Assembly: GCA_934162535.1 (NCBI GenBank)
Contig: CAKPJC010000004.1
Location: 1-64,000, forward strand
DNA from: an uncultured Clostridia bacterium
Lineage (GTDB): Bacteria; Bacillota; Clostridia; TANB77; CAG-508
DNA length: 64,000 nucleotides
Reading direction: 5' to 3'
Part shown: positions 8,831 through 17,500 of the stretch, one piece after another
How the letters are laid out: the number at the start of each line of letters is the position of its first letter
Position numbering within the stretch: the first letter of the stretch is position 1
Made by a program: the position numbers and the translations under genes
Notes under the pieces: model-generated
What the model was told of the DNA's origin: nothing
Database searches by the model: none
The model's input: the letters and a program-made list of their open reading frames with translations, nothing else

Positions 8831-9670
8831 TTATGCTTCATTTTCTTTCCTTAAGTTCATTGTTGATCTTAGTATTTCTATATCATCTTCTTTGTATTTT
8901 AATTTATACATTCTTTTCGTTCTTTTTATCGCTGTATTTAATATATAGCAATTAAAATAGTAAAGTAATTTTATTATGTTTTTACCACATATTTTTTTGT
9001 ATGTTTTAATTCTACATATTGCATTTTTTATTTTCTTTGAACTTCTTGATTTTTTGGTTTTTCTATAATACATATATACTTCATTTTGTCCATATGCAGT
9101 ATATCCTTTTTTTAGAATATTCCACCAGGTTATTATATCTTCATTTAATTTATCAGGCATGTAGCAATATCTTTTGGGAATTTTATGCAAGTCTATCATT
9201 GCTGTTCCTGGTAAAATTCTGATATTTTTTAGTGCTTCATTTCCATATGTTAATTTTTGCTGTACTTTTATTTTTTTACTAATTTTGGTTCCTTTGTCAT
9301 TCATATATCTAAATGCACCATATGTAAATTCATAACTATTTTTTTTCATGAATCTAACTTGCATTTCTATTTTGTTCTTCATCAATATATCATCTGCATC
9401 TATAAAACTCAAGTATCTTCCTTGTGCTTTTCTCATTCCAATATCTCTTGCTATTGATGCACCTCTATGTCTTTTTAGTTTTATTATTTTTATTCTATTA
9501 TTGCTTTTCTGATATTCTTTAATTATTTCCAAACTATCGTCTGTTGAAAAGTCATCAATAAAAATCGCTTCATAATTTTTGTATGTTTGCCTGTTTATAC
9601 TTTCTATTGTGTACTTTATGTATTTTGATGCATTATAAACTGGTATAACTATGCTTACCATTTCTTCCAT
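8831..9670 (-). CDS. Family 2 glycosyltransferase
   Basis: A 279-residue GT-A-fold enzyme that adds a sugar from a nucleotide donor to an unknown acceptor, probably a surface glycan. Seen: the start VSIVIPVYNASKYI, the nucleotide-binding DDFSTDDS near residue 39-46, and the metal-binding FIDADDIL near 91-97 (DxD). The basic C-terminus (many KR pairs) may associate with the membrane. The start overlaps the stop of the upstream small ORF by one base, so they are coupled. No other glycan genes are nearby. Confidence 0.9.
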   Translation of the reverse strand: MEEMVSIVIPVYNASKYIKYTIESINRQTYKNYEAIFIDDFSTDDSLEIIKEYQKSNNRIKIIKLKRHRGASIARDIGMRKAQGRYLSFIDADDILMKNKIEMQVRFMKKNSYEFTYGAFRYMNDKGTKISKKIKVQQKLTYGNEALKNIRILPGTAMIDLHKIPKRYCYMPDKLNEDIITWWNILKKGYTAYGQNEVYMYYRKTKKSRSSKKIKNAICRIKTYKKICGKNIIKLLYYFNCYILNTAIKRTKRMYKLKYKEDDIEILRSTMNLRKENEA

Positions 9671-9864
9671 TATAATCCCTCATTCACTTTTATTGCCTCT
9701 TTATAAATTTTCTTTTGCTCTTCCAAATATTGCAATATTTCTAATTTCGATAGTCTATTTTTATCTTTATTTTTTATGTTTTCTATTATTTCTTCGTTTT
9801 CTTCTATAATTATGTTGCCAAATTTTTTCGCCATTTCTTTATTTTCTGTTCCTTTAAATATCAT
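9670..9864 (-). CDS. Short hydrophilic protein coupled to the glycosyltransferase
   Basis: 64 residues from the first ATG, mostly helical and charged (Glu/Lys rich). The same frame stays open upstream to 9924 and would add a clear membrane segment (EILLLILTIIAMIFKG), but no ATG, GTG or TTG precedes it. The true product may therefore be a single-pass membrane protein with an unusual start or an upstream frameshift. No family recognised. Confidence 0.45.
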   Translation of the reverse strand: MIFKGTENKEMAKKFGNIIIEENEEIIENIKNKDKNRLSKLEILQYLEEQKKIYKEAIKVNEGL

Positions 9865-9961
9865 TGCTATTATTGTTAATATTAACAGCAGTATTTCAAG
9901 TATATTATTTTTCTTTTCTTCCTCTTATTTGATATTCTTTTCCTAATTTTCCACATTTTGG

Positions 9962-9990
9962 ATTATATTATAAATGTGTTTTATAGTCAA
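9962..9990 (-). promoter_or_regulatory. Promoter of the glycosyltransferase unit
   Basis: Minus-strand TTGACT (9985-9990), 17-base spacer, TATAAT (9962-9967). It starts just after the terminator of the upstream pilin-like pseudogene. Confidence 0.75.
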
Positions 9991-9991
9991 T

Positions 9992-10027
9992 AAAAAGCTA
10001 GTAAAAATTACTATTTACTAACTTTTT
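9992..10027 (-). terminator. Terminator of the pilin-like pseudogene
   Basis: Arms 9992-10005 and 10014-10027 pair over 14 positions; the single non-Watson-Crick pair is G-U only on the minus strand, so the hairpin serves that strand. It ends in five T. Confidence 0.7.
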
Positions 10028-10036
10028 ATATGTGAT

Positions 10037-10860
10037 TTAATTATTATTATATATTACTTCAACTCCGTCAGGTATCCATTTTTGTCCCCATCTACTTTCT
10101 GCTACTTCTTGAGTTAAATTTACTCTTATCGTTTTTAGTTTTGCACAACCCAAAAATGGACTGTCCTCCTTACTAAAAATGGATCATCCTTCATACTTAT
10201 AACTGTTGAAGGAATGGTAATTTCAATATTATTGGGTCCACCATTGTTATTAAATTTATTTAATATTTCATCATTCGGATTTGTAAAGTCTACACCTTGC
10301 CAATATTCTAAAGCATCATATACCATTTTTTTCTGTTCATCTTCAGTCATATTATCATCATATTGTTCTCTTTTCCATGCTTCAAAATCACCCGTTGTTC
10401 CTGGAAATACATATACTGGTCCATTTATAAAATATCTTATAGCTTGTCCTTCTACACCTCCAGAATCTCCTCCTGAATTTGTTGTTCCCTCAATTTTCCC
10501 ATCTGCATCAACTGTGTAACTTCTTTTACTATCCACATATGTTATTTTGAACTTGTCCCCTTCTTTCACAAGTGTATAATCTCTGTCTCTTTCTCCTATG
10601 TTTTTTGTAAGCTCTTATGCGAACCTATCTTCAGCTAATTTTGGAGTTTCATTGTGATTTAACGCTGCTGTTACTGCTAGTTGTATTTGTTCCTTTTCTT
10701 TTGCTATCTCTGTATTTAACTTAGACTCATTTGCCTTATATACTAGTCCATTCTCTCCAAATAATGTACTTATTGATATTGTTGCTAATATTAGCAATAC
10801 CACAATTGTAACAACAAGTGCTATTAGCGTTATTCCCAATTCTTCTTTTTTTCTTTTCAT
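10037..10860 (-). pseudogene. Broken pilin-like / leucine-rich-repeat protein gene
   Basis: The N-terminus is a class III-like prepilin segment (basic residues, then GITLIALVVTIVVLLILA), with the start set by GGAGG before ATG at 10860. Codon 82 is TAA (10615-10617); the same frame continues beyond it for 160 more codons (ELTKNIGERD...), so this is a nonsense change, not a gene end. Near 10150-10183 a 23-base near-duplication shifts the frame; removing one copy restores a leucine-rich-repeat-like motif (DDPFLGCAKLKTIRV) and a normal end at 10037 (VEVIYNNN). Two independent lesions argue for a real pseudogene, although promoterless expression of the first 81 codons remains possible. Confidence 0.8.
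10150..10183. repeat. 23-bp tandem near-duplication that shifts the pilin-like frame
   Basis: CCAAAAATGGA (10150-10160) and CTAAAAATGGA (10173-10183) are 10/11 identical and exactly 23 bases apart. 23 is not a multiple of 3, so the insertion breaks the reading frame described for the pseudogene. Confidence 0.65.
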
Positions 10861-10885
10861 TTTTTCCTCCATAACACTATTGATA

Positions 10886-11164
10886 CTAAAATGAGACTAC
10901 CAATAGCATTTTAAATTTTTCTTCTCCATATACACTATGAGGTACATCTTTTGGCATTATAATTGTTTGACCTTCTTCTAAAAAGTATATGTCTCCTCCA
11001 ATTGTAAATTTACCTTTACCGTCTAAAACTGTTACCATGGCATCTCCTCCTGATGCATGTGTTGAAATTTCTTCTCCTTTGTCAAAAGAAAATATAGTCA
11101 CACTAACTAACTCGTTTTGCACTAATGTTTTGCTAACTACTTGTCCTCCTTGGTATTCAACCAT
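10886..11164 (-). CDS. Cupin-domain protein
   Basis: A 92-residue single-domain cupin beta-barrel. Cupin motif 1 carries ISTHASGGDAMVTVLDG (near 33-49) and motif 2 PKDVPHSVYG (near 71-80); the His residues may bind a metal. Function unknown, possibly a small-molecule binding or isomerase-type protein. Homologues usually begin about 15 residues earlier. Here that N-terminal part (MYKNIDKKSIKIKG) is present in another frame after a much better ribosome site, see the short ORF overlapping this start. Confidence 0.8.
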   Translation of the reverse strand: MVEYQGGQVVSKTLVQNELVSVTIFSFDKGEEISTHASGGDAMVTVLDGKGKFTIGGDIYFLEEGQTIIMPKDVPHSVYGEEKFKMLLVVSF

Positions 11165-11207
11165 TTCCTTTAATTTTAATACTTTTTTTGTCTATGTTTT
11201 TATACAT
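11157..11207 (-). CDS. 16-codon ORF overlapping the cupin start
   Basis: AAGGAG lies 9 bases before ATG at 11207. The ORF runs 16 codons and ends in a TGA that overlaps the cupin ATG (ATGGTTGA). It is either the displaced N-terminus of the cupin after a one-base insertion in an A-rich stretch, or a leader ORF that feeds ribosomes to the cupin start by coupling. Confidence 0.5.
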   Translation of the reverse strand: MYKNIDKKSIKIKGNG

Positions 11208-11303
11208 AATATTTTTCTCCTTGTATAATATATTTAAATAAAAGATTAAAATTTAATGCTCTCAAAGCAGAAATAAATCTTATTCTTTTACTATAATATT
11301 TCA

Positions 11304-12134
11304 TTAATTTAATTTCCATATATCATTTATTTTTTCACCTATCATTGATATAGGTAATGTTACGGCTGGCTCTATATAACAATCATATCTACTATTTCCC
11401 CATGTTGAATTTCTATATGAGTCTTCATAACAAAAAGTACCTAATCCAATTGAACCATCTAAAATTTTCATGTACATACAATATGATGATTTATTACCAT
11501 AAGTATTTTCTTCAATTTTTGTGCTTGCAAAAACAAATTTATTTTCTATATCTTCAAATATTTCTTTATTTTCTTCTGTATAATCACTATATATAACACT
11601 TCTAGCATTTATAGATAATGATTTGTTGCTATAATGTTTTTTACAAGCATCATTTAATACACTTTCTAATTCTTCAAATTGAGAAATCAATTGTGTTGTT
11701 GAATATGAATTTCCAAAATCAATTTTAGAATTTGTTGTCGTACTTGCAAGTGTAACTGTGTTGTCACTTTTGTTTATATTTATAACTCTCCATCTCAAAC
11801 CTGCTGTTTGCTCTATATTATATGAAGCATTACTAGTACCACTATTAAATGTGTAGTTTTCTGCTTCATCATAAGTATATTCAACATAATCACCTATTTT
11901 CAATTCATCTGTTTTTTCTTTAGGATTAGTATAATTTTCTATAATTGTTTCAGATTGCTTTAATTTACTTTCTTCTTCTACTTGAGAAGAACCAGTTCTT
12001 TCTTTAGCTTCTGTTGCTCTTGATATAATTCCATTCTCTCCTGTTAGCATTGCAATACTTATTCCTGCTAATATTAAAAGCACCACTATTGTGACTACTA
12101 ATGCTATTAATGTTATTCCTTTTTCTCTTTTCAT
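11304..12134 (-). CDS. Pilin-like secreted protein
   Basis: 276 residues from the ATG at 12134, which sits after AGGAAGGTG; earlier in-frame codons precede the ribosome site. The N-terminus MKREKGITLIALVVTIVVLL is a prepilin-type signal: a basic stretch, Gly-Ile-Thr as possible cleavage point and a hydrophobic helix with Glu further on (GENG). Residues 70-276 are a soluble, Tyr/Asn-rich domain ending in EPAVTLPISMIGEK, with two Cys pairs possibly bridged. Such proteins are thought to be exported or assembled by a type II/IV-like system; no assembly ATPase is in the window. An extended -10 (TGCTATAAT, 12158-12166 on minus) precedes it. Confidence 0.75.
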   Translation of the reverse strand: MKREKGITLIALVVTIVVLLILAGISIAMLTGENGIISRATEAKERTGSSQVEEESKLKQSETIIENYTNPKEKTDELKIGDYVEYTYDEAENYTFNSGTSNASYNIEQTAGLRWRVININKSDNTVTLASTTTNSKIDFGNSYSTTQLISQFEELESVLNDACKKHYSNKSLSINARSVIYSDYTEENKEIFEDIENKFVFASTKIEENTYGNKSSYCMYMKILDGSIGLGTFCYEDSYRNSTWGNSRYDCYIEPAVTLPISMIGEKINDIWKLN

Positions 12135-12218
12135 AAAACACCTTCCTATCAATAATAATTATAGCATATCTTATATTTTTTTATATTACAAGCATATTAT
12201 TTTTATATTGCAGTTGTA

Positions 12219-12782
12219 TTACATTTTTTCTATATTTTTTATAATTCTACATGGATTTCCTACTGCTACAACATTTGATGGTATGTCTTTAGTAACAACA
12301 CTTCCAGCACCAATTACAACGTTATCCCCTATTGTAACTCCTGGCATTACACAAACATTGCCACCTATCCAAACATTGTTGCCTATTTTTATTGGTTTTG
12401 CATATTCTAAGCCTTTATTTCTTGTTTCATAATCTAATGGATGTCCCGATGTATAAAAGCCACAATTAGGTCCAATAAAAACATCATTTCCAAACTCTAC
12501 TTTGTTTGCATCTAAAATAACTAAATTATGGTTTGAATAAAAATTTTTTCCTAAATATATATTAAATCCATAGTCACAGTAAAAATTGGGTTCTATTCCT
12601 ATTATTTCAATTTTCTTTTTAAATAATTCTTCTAATATTTTCTTCTTCTCTTCTAGATTTCTTACATCACATTCGTTAAATTTTTTGCATAATTCTTTTG
12701 CATTTAATCTTTTTTCTAATAGTTCTTTATCAAAATTAGCATCATAAATTTCTCCTGCTAACATCTTTTCTTCTTCACTCAT
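12219..12782 (-). CDS. Hexapeptide-repeat sugar O-acetyltransferase (Maa/LacA type)
   Basis: A 187-residue acyltransferase that moves acetyl from acetyl-CoA to a sugar hydroxyl. Seen: the Mac N-terminal domain (EEEKMLAGEIYDANFDKELLEKR), then left-handed beta-helix hexapeptides (IKIGNNVWIGGNVCVMPGVT, IGDNVVIGAGSVVTKDIP), the catalytic-His context SGHPLDYETR near 113, and the C-terminal VAVGNPCRII. Length is typical. AAAGGAGG is 8 bases before the ATG, with a TATAAT at 12802-12807. Confidence 0.93.
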   Translation of the reverse strand: MSEEEKMLAGEIYDANFDKELLEKRLNAKELCKKFNECDVRNLEEKKKILEELFKKKIEIIGIEPNFYCDYGFNIYLGKNFYSNHNLVILDANKVEFGNDVFIGPNCGFYTSGHPLDYETRNKGLEYAKPIKIGNNVWIGGNVCVMPGVTIGDNVVIGAGSVVTKDIPSNVVAVGNPCRIIKNIEKM

Positions 12783-12874
12783 AACTTTTCCTCCTTTTTT
12801 GATTATATCATTTTAATATTTTTATTTCTATATTTTGCATAAAAAAAGAGAGACTCATCTTGTTGTTGATTTTA

Positions 12875-12903
12875 TTGAATTTTAGGCGTTTTTGTGATAT
12901 AAT
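12875..12903 (+). promoter_or_regulatory. Promoter of the Spo0A-like remnant
   Basis: TTGAAT (12875-12880), 17-base spacer, TATAAT (12898-12903), followed by GGAGA at 12920. Confidence 0.6.
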
Positions 12904-12943
12904 CTAGACAATTAAATTTGGAGAATTTTAAAAAATATATAAT

Positions 12944-13171
12944 TTGATTCCTAAACCTGTTAATTTTGATTTCCTAATACAAGAAATATATGATGTTGCA
13001 AACTTCAACAGAAATCCAATATTAAATATAAACGATATAAAAATGGTGTTTTCAAAATTACATTTAAACCATTTTTCAAAAGGTGGATTATATTTATTAG
13101 ATGCAATAGCACTATGCTATGATAATGAAAACTTATTAGATAATTTCAAATGCAATAGAAATAATTTATAA
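12944..13171 (+). pseudogene. Fragment resembling the Spo0A C-terminal DNA-binding domain
   Basis: 75 codons, read from a TTG that is too far (about 19 bases) from the nearest GGAGA; no ATG is available. The stretch HFSKGGLYLLDAIALCYDNE resembles the Spo0A effector domain (its KGYxYLREAI helix), but the recognition helix that should follow is missing because the frame ends just before a terminator. It is likely a truncated remnant, or a very short relative with an ATA or TTG start. Confidence 0.45.
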
Positions 13172-13321
13172 AAAATAAAAGTACCATACGGTATAACTGT
13201 ACTTTTTACTTTTCTTGCATAAATCTTCTATTTTAATTATATTATTTTGTTTTAGTCCTTCGAGTATAGATACTGATATATTTAGTCTATCAATACTTTA
13301 CTTTTTGATTTTGTCTTCCAT
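13166..13321 (-). pseudogene. Remnant of a small helix-hairpin-helix (RpoA-CTD-like) gene
   Basis: An ATG directly after the acetyltransferase stop (TAGATGG) opens seven codons, then TAA. The same frame continues for 43 codons with LNISVSILEGLKQNNIIKIE, which resembles the RNA polymerase alpha C-terminal fold (LGLSVRTYNSLKRAGI). The end runs into the terminator hairpin. One nonsense codon plus 3' truncation suggest decay. Confidence 0.4.
13177..13206. terminator. Bidirectional terminator between converging remnants
   Basis: Arms AAAAGTAC (13177-13184) and GTACTTTT (13199-13206), with A/T-rich flanks on both sides. Confidence 0.6.
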
Positions 13322-13588
13322 CTAATCAACCCCACTTTTATTTTTTTCTATTACCTTTTTAGCATAAGAACAAGTTGCCTCAATACTTTTATTTAGTCTT
13401 TTGGCATTTTCCATAACATTTTCCACAAGTTTTTTAGCAATCCCTTGTCCTTGGTATTTTTCATTTACTTCTGTGTGAGTTATATTCCATATATCTTCTG
13501 TTTCCTCAAAATTACATTCTCCTATTTCTGTATTAAAATCATAAGCTATTGCCCTTTTTTCCTGATATCTAAATACTATTTTAATCAT
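13322..13588 (-). CDS. Small GNAT-type N-acetyltransferase
   Basis: 88 residues of the short YjdJ/Gtn-like class. It has beta strands FRYQEKRAIAYD and the acetyl-CoA pyrophosphate-binding turn EKYQGQGIAKKLVENV (Q-x-x-G-x-A) near 44-59, then ATCSYAKKVIEKN. This class is half the size of normal GNATs and its substrates are generally unknown. GGAG lies 9 bases before the ATG. It is divergent from the mini-HU gene, with the two promoters nearly touching. Confidence 0.85.
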   Translation of the reverse strand: MIKIVFRYQEKRAIAYDFNTEIGECNFEETEDIWNITHTEVNEKYQGQGIAKKLVENVMENAKRLNKSIEATCSYAKKVIEKNKSGVD

Positions 13589-13621
13589 AATATTTACTCC
13601 GTTCTTTTTTTTCTCGACATA

Positions 13622-13650
13622 ATTATATCATTAAATACTCTTTTTGTCAG
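13622..13650 (-). promoter_or_regulatory. Promoter of the GNAT gene
   Basis: Minus-strand CTGACA (13645-13650), 17-base spacer, TATAAT (13622-13627). Confidence 0.65.
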
Positions 13651-13657
13651 CAAAATA

Positions 13658-13685
13658 TTGACATATTGGCTTTTTTTGATAAATT
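13658..13685 (+). promoter_or_regulatory. Promoter of the mini-HU gene
   Basis: Perfect TTGACA (13658-13663), 16-base spacer, TAAATT (13680-13685). It is back to back with the GNAT promoter, 7 bases apart. Confidence 0.6.
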
Positions 13686-13738
13686 ATGTATAACAAATTA
13701 CAAAAGATTTTATTTTTGGGGAAAGGAAGATTTTTTGT

Positions 13739-13846
13739 ATGAATAAAGCAGAATTAATAGAAGCAATGGTTTCTAGAACAGGTCATTCAAAGAAAGCTCC
13801 AGCATTCAAAGCTGGTAAAGCTTTAAAAGAGCTAGTTAATAAATAA
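13739..13846 (+). CDS. 35-residue internally deleted HU-like protein
   Basis: The ORF reads MNKAELIEAMVSRTGHSKK, then APAFKAGKALKELVNK. The first half is the first two helices of HU (MNKAELI-AMA-K-GLSKK) and the second half is the HU C-terminus (VPAFKAGKALKDAVN). The roughly 55 residues between them, including the whole beta-arm DNA-binding region, are missing without a frame change. The ATG follows AGGAAG by 9 bases; a promoter and a strong terminator bracket the gene. It may be a deletion remnant that is still expressed, or a truncated HU that could poison or pair with normal HU dimers. No full-length HU gene is in the window. Confidence 0.7.
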   Translation: MNKAELIEAMVSRTGHSKKAPAFKAGKALKELVNK

Positions 13847-13863
13847 ATCATAAATCTCCTTAA

Positions 13864-13905
13864 AAGAAATGGTATATTAGCATTTTTGCTAGTATACCAT
13901 TTCTT
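13864..13905. terminator. Strong bidirectional terminator after the mini-HU gene
   Basis: Perfect 13-bp arms (13864-13876, 13893-13905) with an inner TAGC/GCTA stem. It sits 17 bases past the stop. Confidence 0.85.
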
Positions 13906-13967
13906 ATTTATATGTTCAGTTTATTATTCATCATTTCAAATATAAAATACAATTAAGGAATTTGACT

Positions 13968-14471
13968 CTATTTTTCTTTGTCAGCTAGTTCAAATACAGC
14001 TTTTGTGTATTTTAGTAATTCCTTTTTGTTTTCAAATCCACAAGTTTTTGCAAAATAATCTGCATATATTGTGTCCTCTTTTACTACTCCTGTTTGTATT
14101 GCTTTATTTATATTATAATTCTCTTTTGATGATATATCTCTTAGTCTTAAGTATTCTGTTACTGTTAGATTATAAATATTATCATTATTTTTAAATTTTT
14201 CATAGATCTCAGTTGTTATTATTCCATTATCTATTAGTTCATAGTTGTTTTTAAATTCTACAATTTTTTTGTCTGGATATTTTGTTACATTTGCAACTCG
14301 TTCTATATATTCTGCTTTACCTTCTTTGTTTATTTTTCCTACTTTTATAGGTTTAAATATCATTATAATTGCAGATATAACAGCTATAATCAATAGTAAA
14401 ACACCAACAGTACAAACTAACTTTTTATTTAGCTTTATTTTCTTTCTAGTTTTAGTTCTTTTTTCTGCCAT
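13968..14471 (-). CDS. Membrane-anchored protein of unknown function
   Basis: 167 residues. A Lys/Arg-rich cytoplasmic start (MAEKRTKTRKKIKLNKK) leads into one membrane helix (about 19-40), and residues 45-167 would be extracellular with mixed helices and one Cys. No family recognised. It lies 25 bases past the terminator of the large adhesin gene, so it is probably read by leak-through or from a weak promoter inside it. AGGGAGCG precedes the ATG. Confidence 0.65.
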   Translation of the reverse strand: MAEKRTKTRKKIKLNKKLVCTVGVLLLIIAVISAIIMIFKPIKVGKINKEGKAEYIERVANVTKYPDKKIVEFKNNYELIDNGIITTEIYEKFKNNDNIYNLTVTEYLRLRDISSKENYNINKAIQTGVVKEDTIYADYFAKTCGFENKKELLKYTKAVFELADKEK

Positions 14472-14496
14472 ATAATCGCTCCCTTTATTTTTAAAA

Positions 14497-14522
14497 AGAG
14501 AACTAGAAAGTTCTAGTCCTCT
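14497..14522 (-). terminator. Terminator of the adhesin gene
   Basis: 11-bp arms (14497-14507, 14512-14522) with one G-U pair valid on the minus strand, followed by five T. Confidence 0.75.
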
Positions 14523-14535
14523 CTTATGTAGTATT

Positions 14536-17500
14536 TTAGTTCATTTTTTTCTTTTTTGCAACTATTATTGTTGCTCCAAGTCCTATTATTGACATACCTG
14601 CTATTGCTACATAAAGCATTATGTTGTCACCTGTTTTTGGATTTAAACTATTATCTTTCATTTCTTCTTTGTTTTCTGGTTTTGATGGAATATTGTTTTC
14701 ATTGTTATTTTCGTTGTTATTGTTGTTTTCAACTTTTCTTGCTATTGTAAATGTTGTTTCTGCTTCTCCTCCATCTGCAAATGCAACTTTTAATGTATGT
14801 TCTCCAACTGCAAGTGTATCTACATAGTCTTTATTTAATACAATTATTGTGCTTCCACTTTTGCTTGTATAATTTGAACTATCTACAAGTACATTATCTA
14901 CATATACTTTGTTATTAAATAGGCTATAATCTGCATCTATTCTAAATCTTGCTTCTGTATCTTCTGTTATTGTATATGTTTGTTCTGCACCTTCTATTAC
15001 TTTGTATTCTATTTTTTCTACTACTACTTTAATTTTCATATTTGATGTAATGTTCTTTAATTTTAATGTGTTGCCATCTAATGCTTTTTCTACATCATTT
15101 ACTAATACTTTTACTAGTTTGTAGCCTGTGTTTGCTGTTATTGTAAAGTCTTTGTTGTCTCCATAACTTACTGTAACTAATCCATCTGGATCTACTGTTG
15201 CTCCTGTTACTTCTTCTACTGTTATTGTAAATGGTATTTTCTTGTAGCTTACTTCTACTGTTTTTTCTTCATCTACTGTTATTTCTATTTCATTTCCCGT
15301 TGCAGTTTTTTCTATTCCATTTACTAATACTTTATCTATCATATATCCTGTATTTGGTGTAAATGTTATTTTTACTTTACTTCCTTCTATAACATCTATT
15401 TTACTTGGTGTAATTGTTCCATTTCCACCAGGTACTGATGTTATTACATCAAATGTATTTTTAACATTAACTTCAATATCAATATCAGTTATTGTTTTAT
15501 AGTTTGTTGTATCAACTGGAGTAAATGTTGCTTTATATTTGGTTTTTCCTACAGTTAACACTGTTGCAGGTGCATTCCAAGTAAATCCTGTTGGTAATGT
15601 TACATCTGATAATACTTTACCTTTTACAGAAGTTAATCCTGTTGGTACTGTATAGTCTGGTTTTGCTTGTGTGATTGACCAATTTAAAACTAAATCTGTA
15701 GTTGTACCATCTTTCCACTCATAATTATCTTTATCTTTTAAGGATACTGTAATGCTATAATTTCCAACATTAGTAGCCTTAATATCGCCAGAAAAATTCA
15801 TCTTATTTGAATCAAAATTACTTTCTTGTGAAACTATTTCATCACCAGTATATTCAAAAGTATCTTTAACTAAAGTTACTTTATTAAGCTCAGCTTTTTT
15901 AATAGTGAATGCTACACTAAATGTTCCTGTATAATTTGTATTAGTATCTGGTACTTTATATGTTACTGTATAAGTTCCAGCATTTGTTGGTGCTGTAGCA
16001 CTATTATATGAAGTTGTTCCTGTTCCTTGATATTTTACTTCTAAATCACTAACATTTACTGTTCCAGCATTAACACTAATTGTTCCTGTTGGTTTTTTAG
16101 GTGTTCCATCATAAGTAAATGTTTCGTTATTAGGAAGTCCTGAAATATTTACATCAGTTTTATTTACAACATGGACTGTAAAGTCTTTTGTTGTTTCTTT
16201 CCATTCAGGAGTATTATCGCCACCAAGATCCATTTTTGCTGCTGTAACAGTCATTACAACATCTCCTGCAGTTGCTCCTGCTACATATTCTTCATTTGTA
16301 GCATCATATGTAAGTGCTGTTCCTGATTTGATAGTAAAATCAATGTTTCCTACATTTCCAGTTACTGATTGTTCTAAATAACCTTTTGATATAGAACCAT
16401 TAACTTTTACATATTGATCTGCGATTGCTAAAGGTTGATCTGCACTTGTTACTTCAAGTACACCATTTGCATGTGTTCCCATTGTATAGTTAGAAGTAAT
16501 ATCTTCACCATTTCTCATTACTTTAACATTGCTTACAGTATTATTTGAAGAACCTACAAATTTTTGGCTACCAGTAATTGTAGCTTCTAACATATCACCT
16601 GGTAGTAATACACCATCAGTATTTGTATAAGTATTTTTTGTTAATTCTGCACCATCATATACTTTAGTATCTGAACCAGCTGTTACAACTATTGGTGTTG
16701 TAATTGGGTTTACTGTTAATTTACCAGCAGCTTTTACTTTATTAGAGTAACAATTAGTTACATCAACACCTTCTGCATTAGTTATTGTAATTTTTTCTAT
16801 TGTATTATTTTCAAGAGCTGTATCTTTAACATCTCTTACTTTACCAGTAATTTCTGCAGTAACTTTATCACCATTAGGTAATTTATTGTCAGTTACTGGA
16901 CTAGCATTATTTGCCCATAAAACATCATAAGCATTTTTTGTATGTTCTGAACCATCATATGTAAATGATTCATCATAGCTTTTTACTTTTAATTCAGTAT
17001 TAATTGGTGTAATTTCAAAATTAACACTAGCATCACTTGCTGTATAATTTGGATTTTTTACACTTAATGTTGCCTTATATTTTCCCACTAATGTAGGTAA
17101 TTTATTTCCTATATTTACATAGTTTTCTGAATCACCTTTTTTAGAATAAGTGATTTCATAGTCATCAGGTGTTAAACCTTCAACGCCTGTTGCAGTTGGT
17201 GTTTTAGTAGTGCCATAAACCCATGTACTATCTAAACCACTAATACCTAATCCTGTTAATTGTTTTGGTTCAACTTTTAATGTAACTGTTGCTGTATATG
17301 TTTTACCATTTTCATCAGTTACAGTAATTGTTGGTGTATATGTTCCAGCAGATAGACCAGATTTTGCTTTAATTTTAAAATCATTATTTATTGCACCAAT
17401 ACCTATTGTTGGTTGTGTATCTCCAATGATTTCAAATTTTTCATTATCAGATACTGTTACATTAGTAATTTTTAACTCAGCAGCACCAATATTAGCAATA

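Noticed and set aside
11304..12134. DGR-like variable end in this pilin-like protein
   Set aside because: The C-terminus is rich in Tyr and Asn, but its codons are AT-rich without an NNC bias and the composition does not change.
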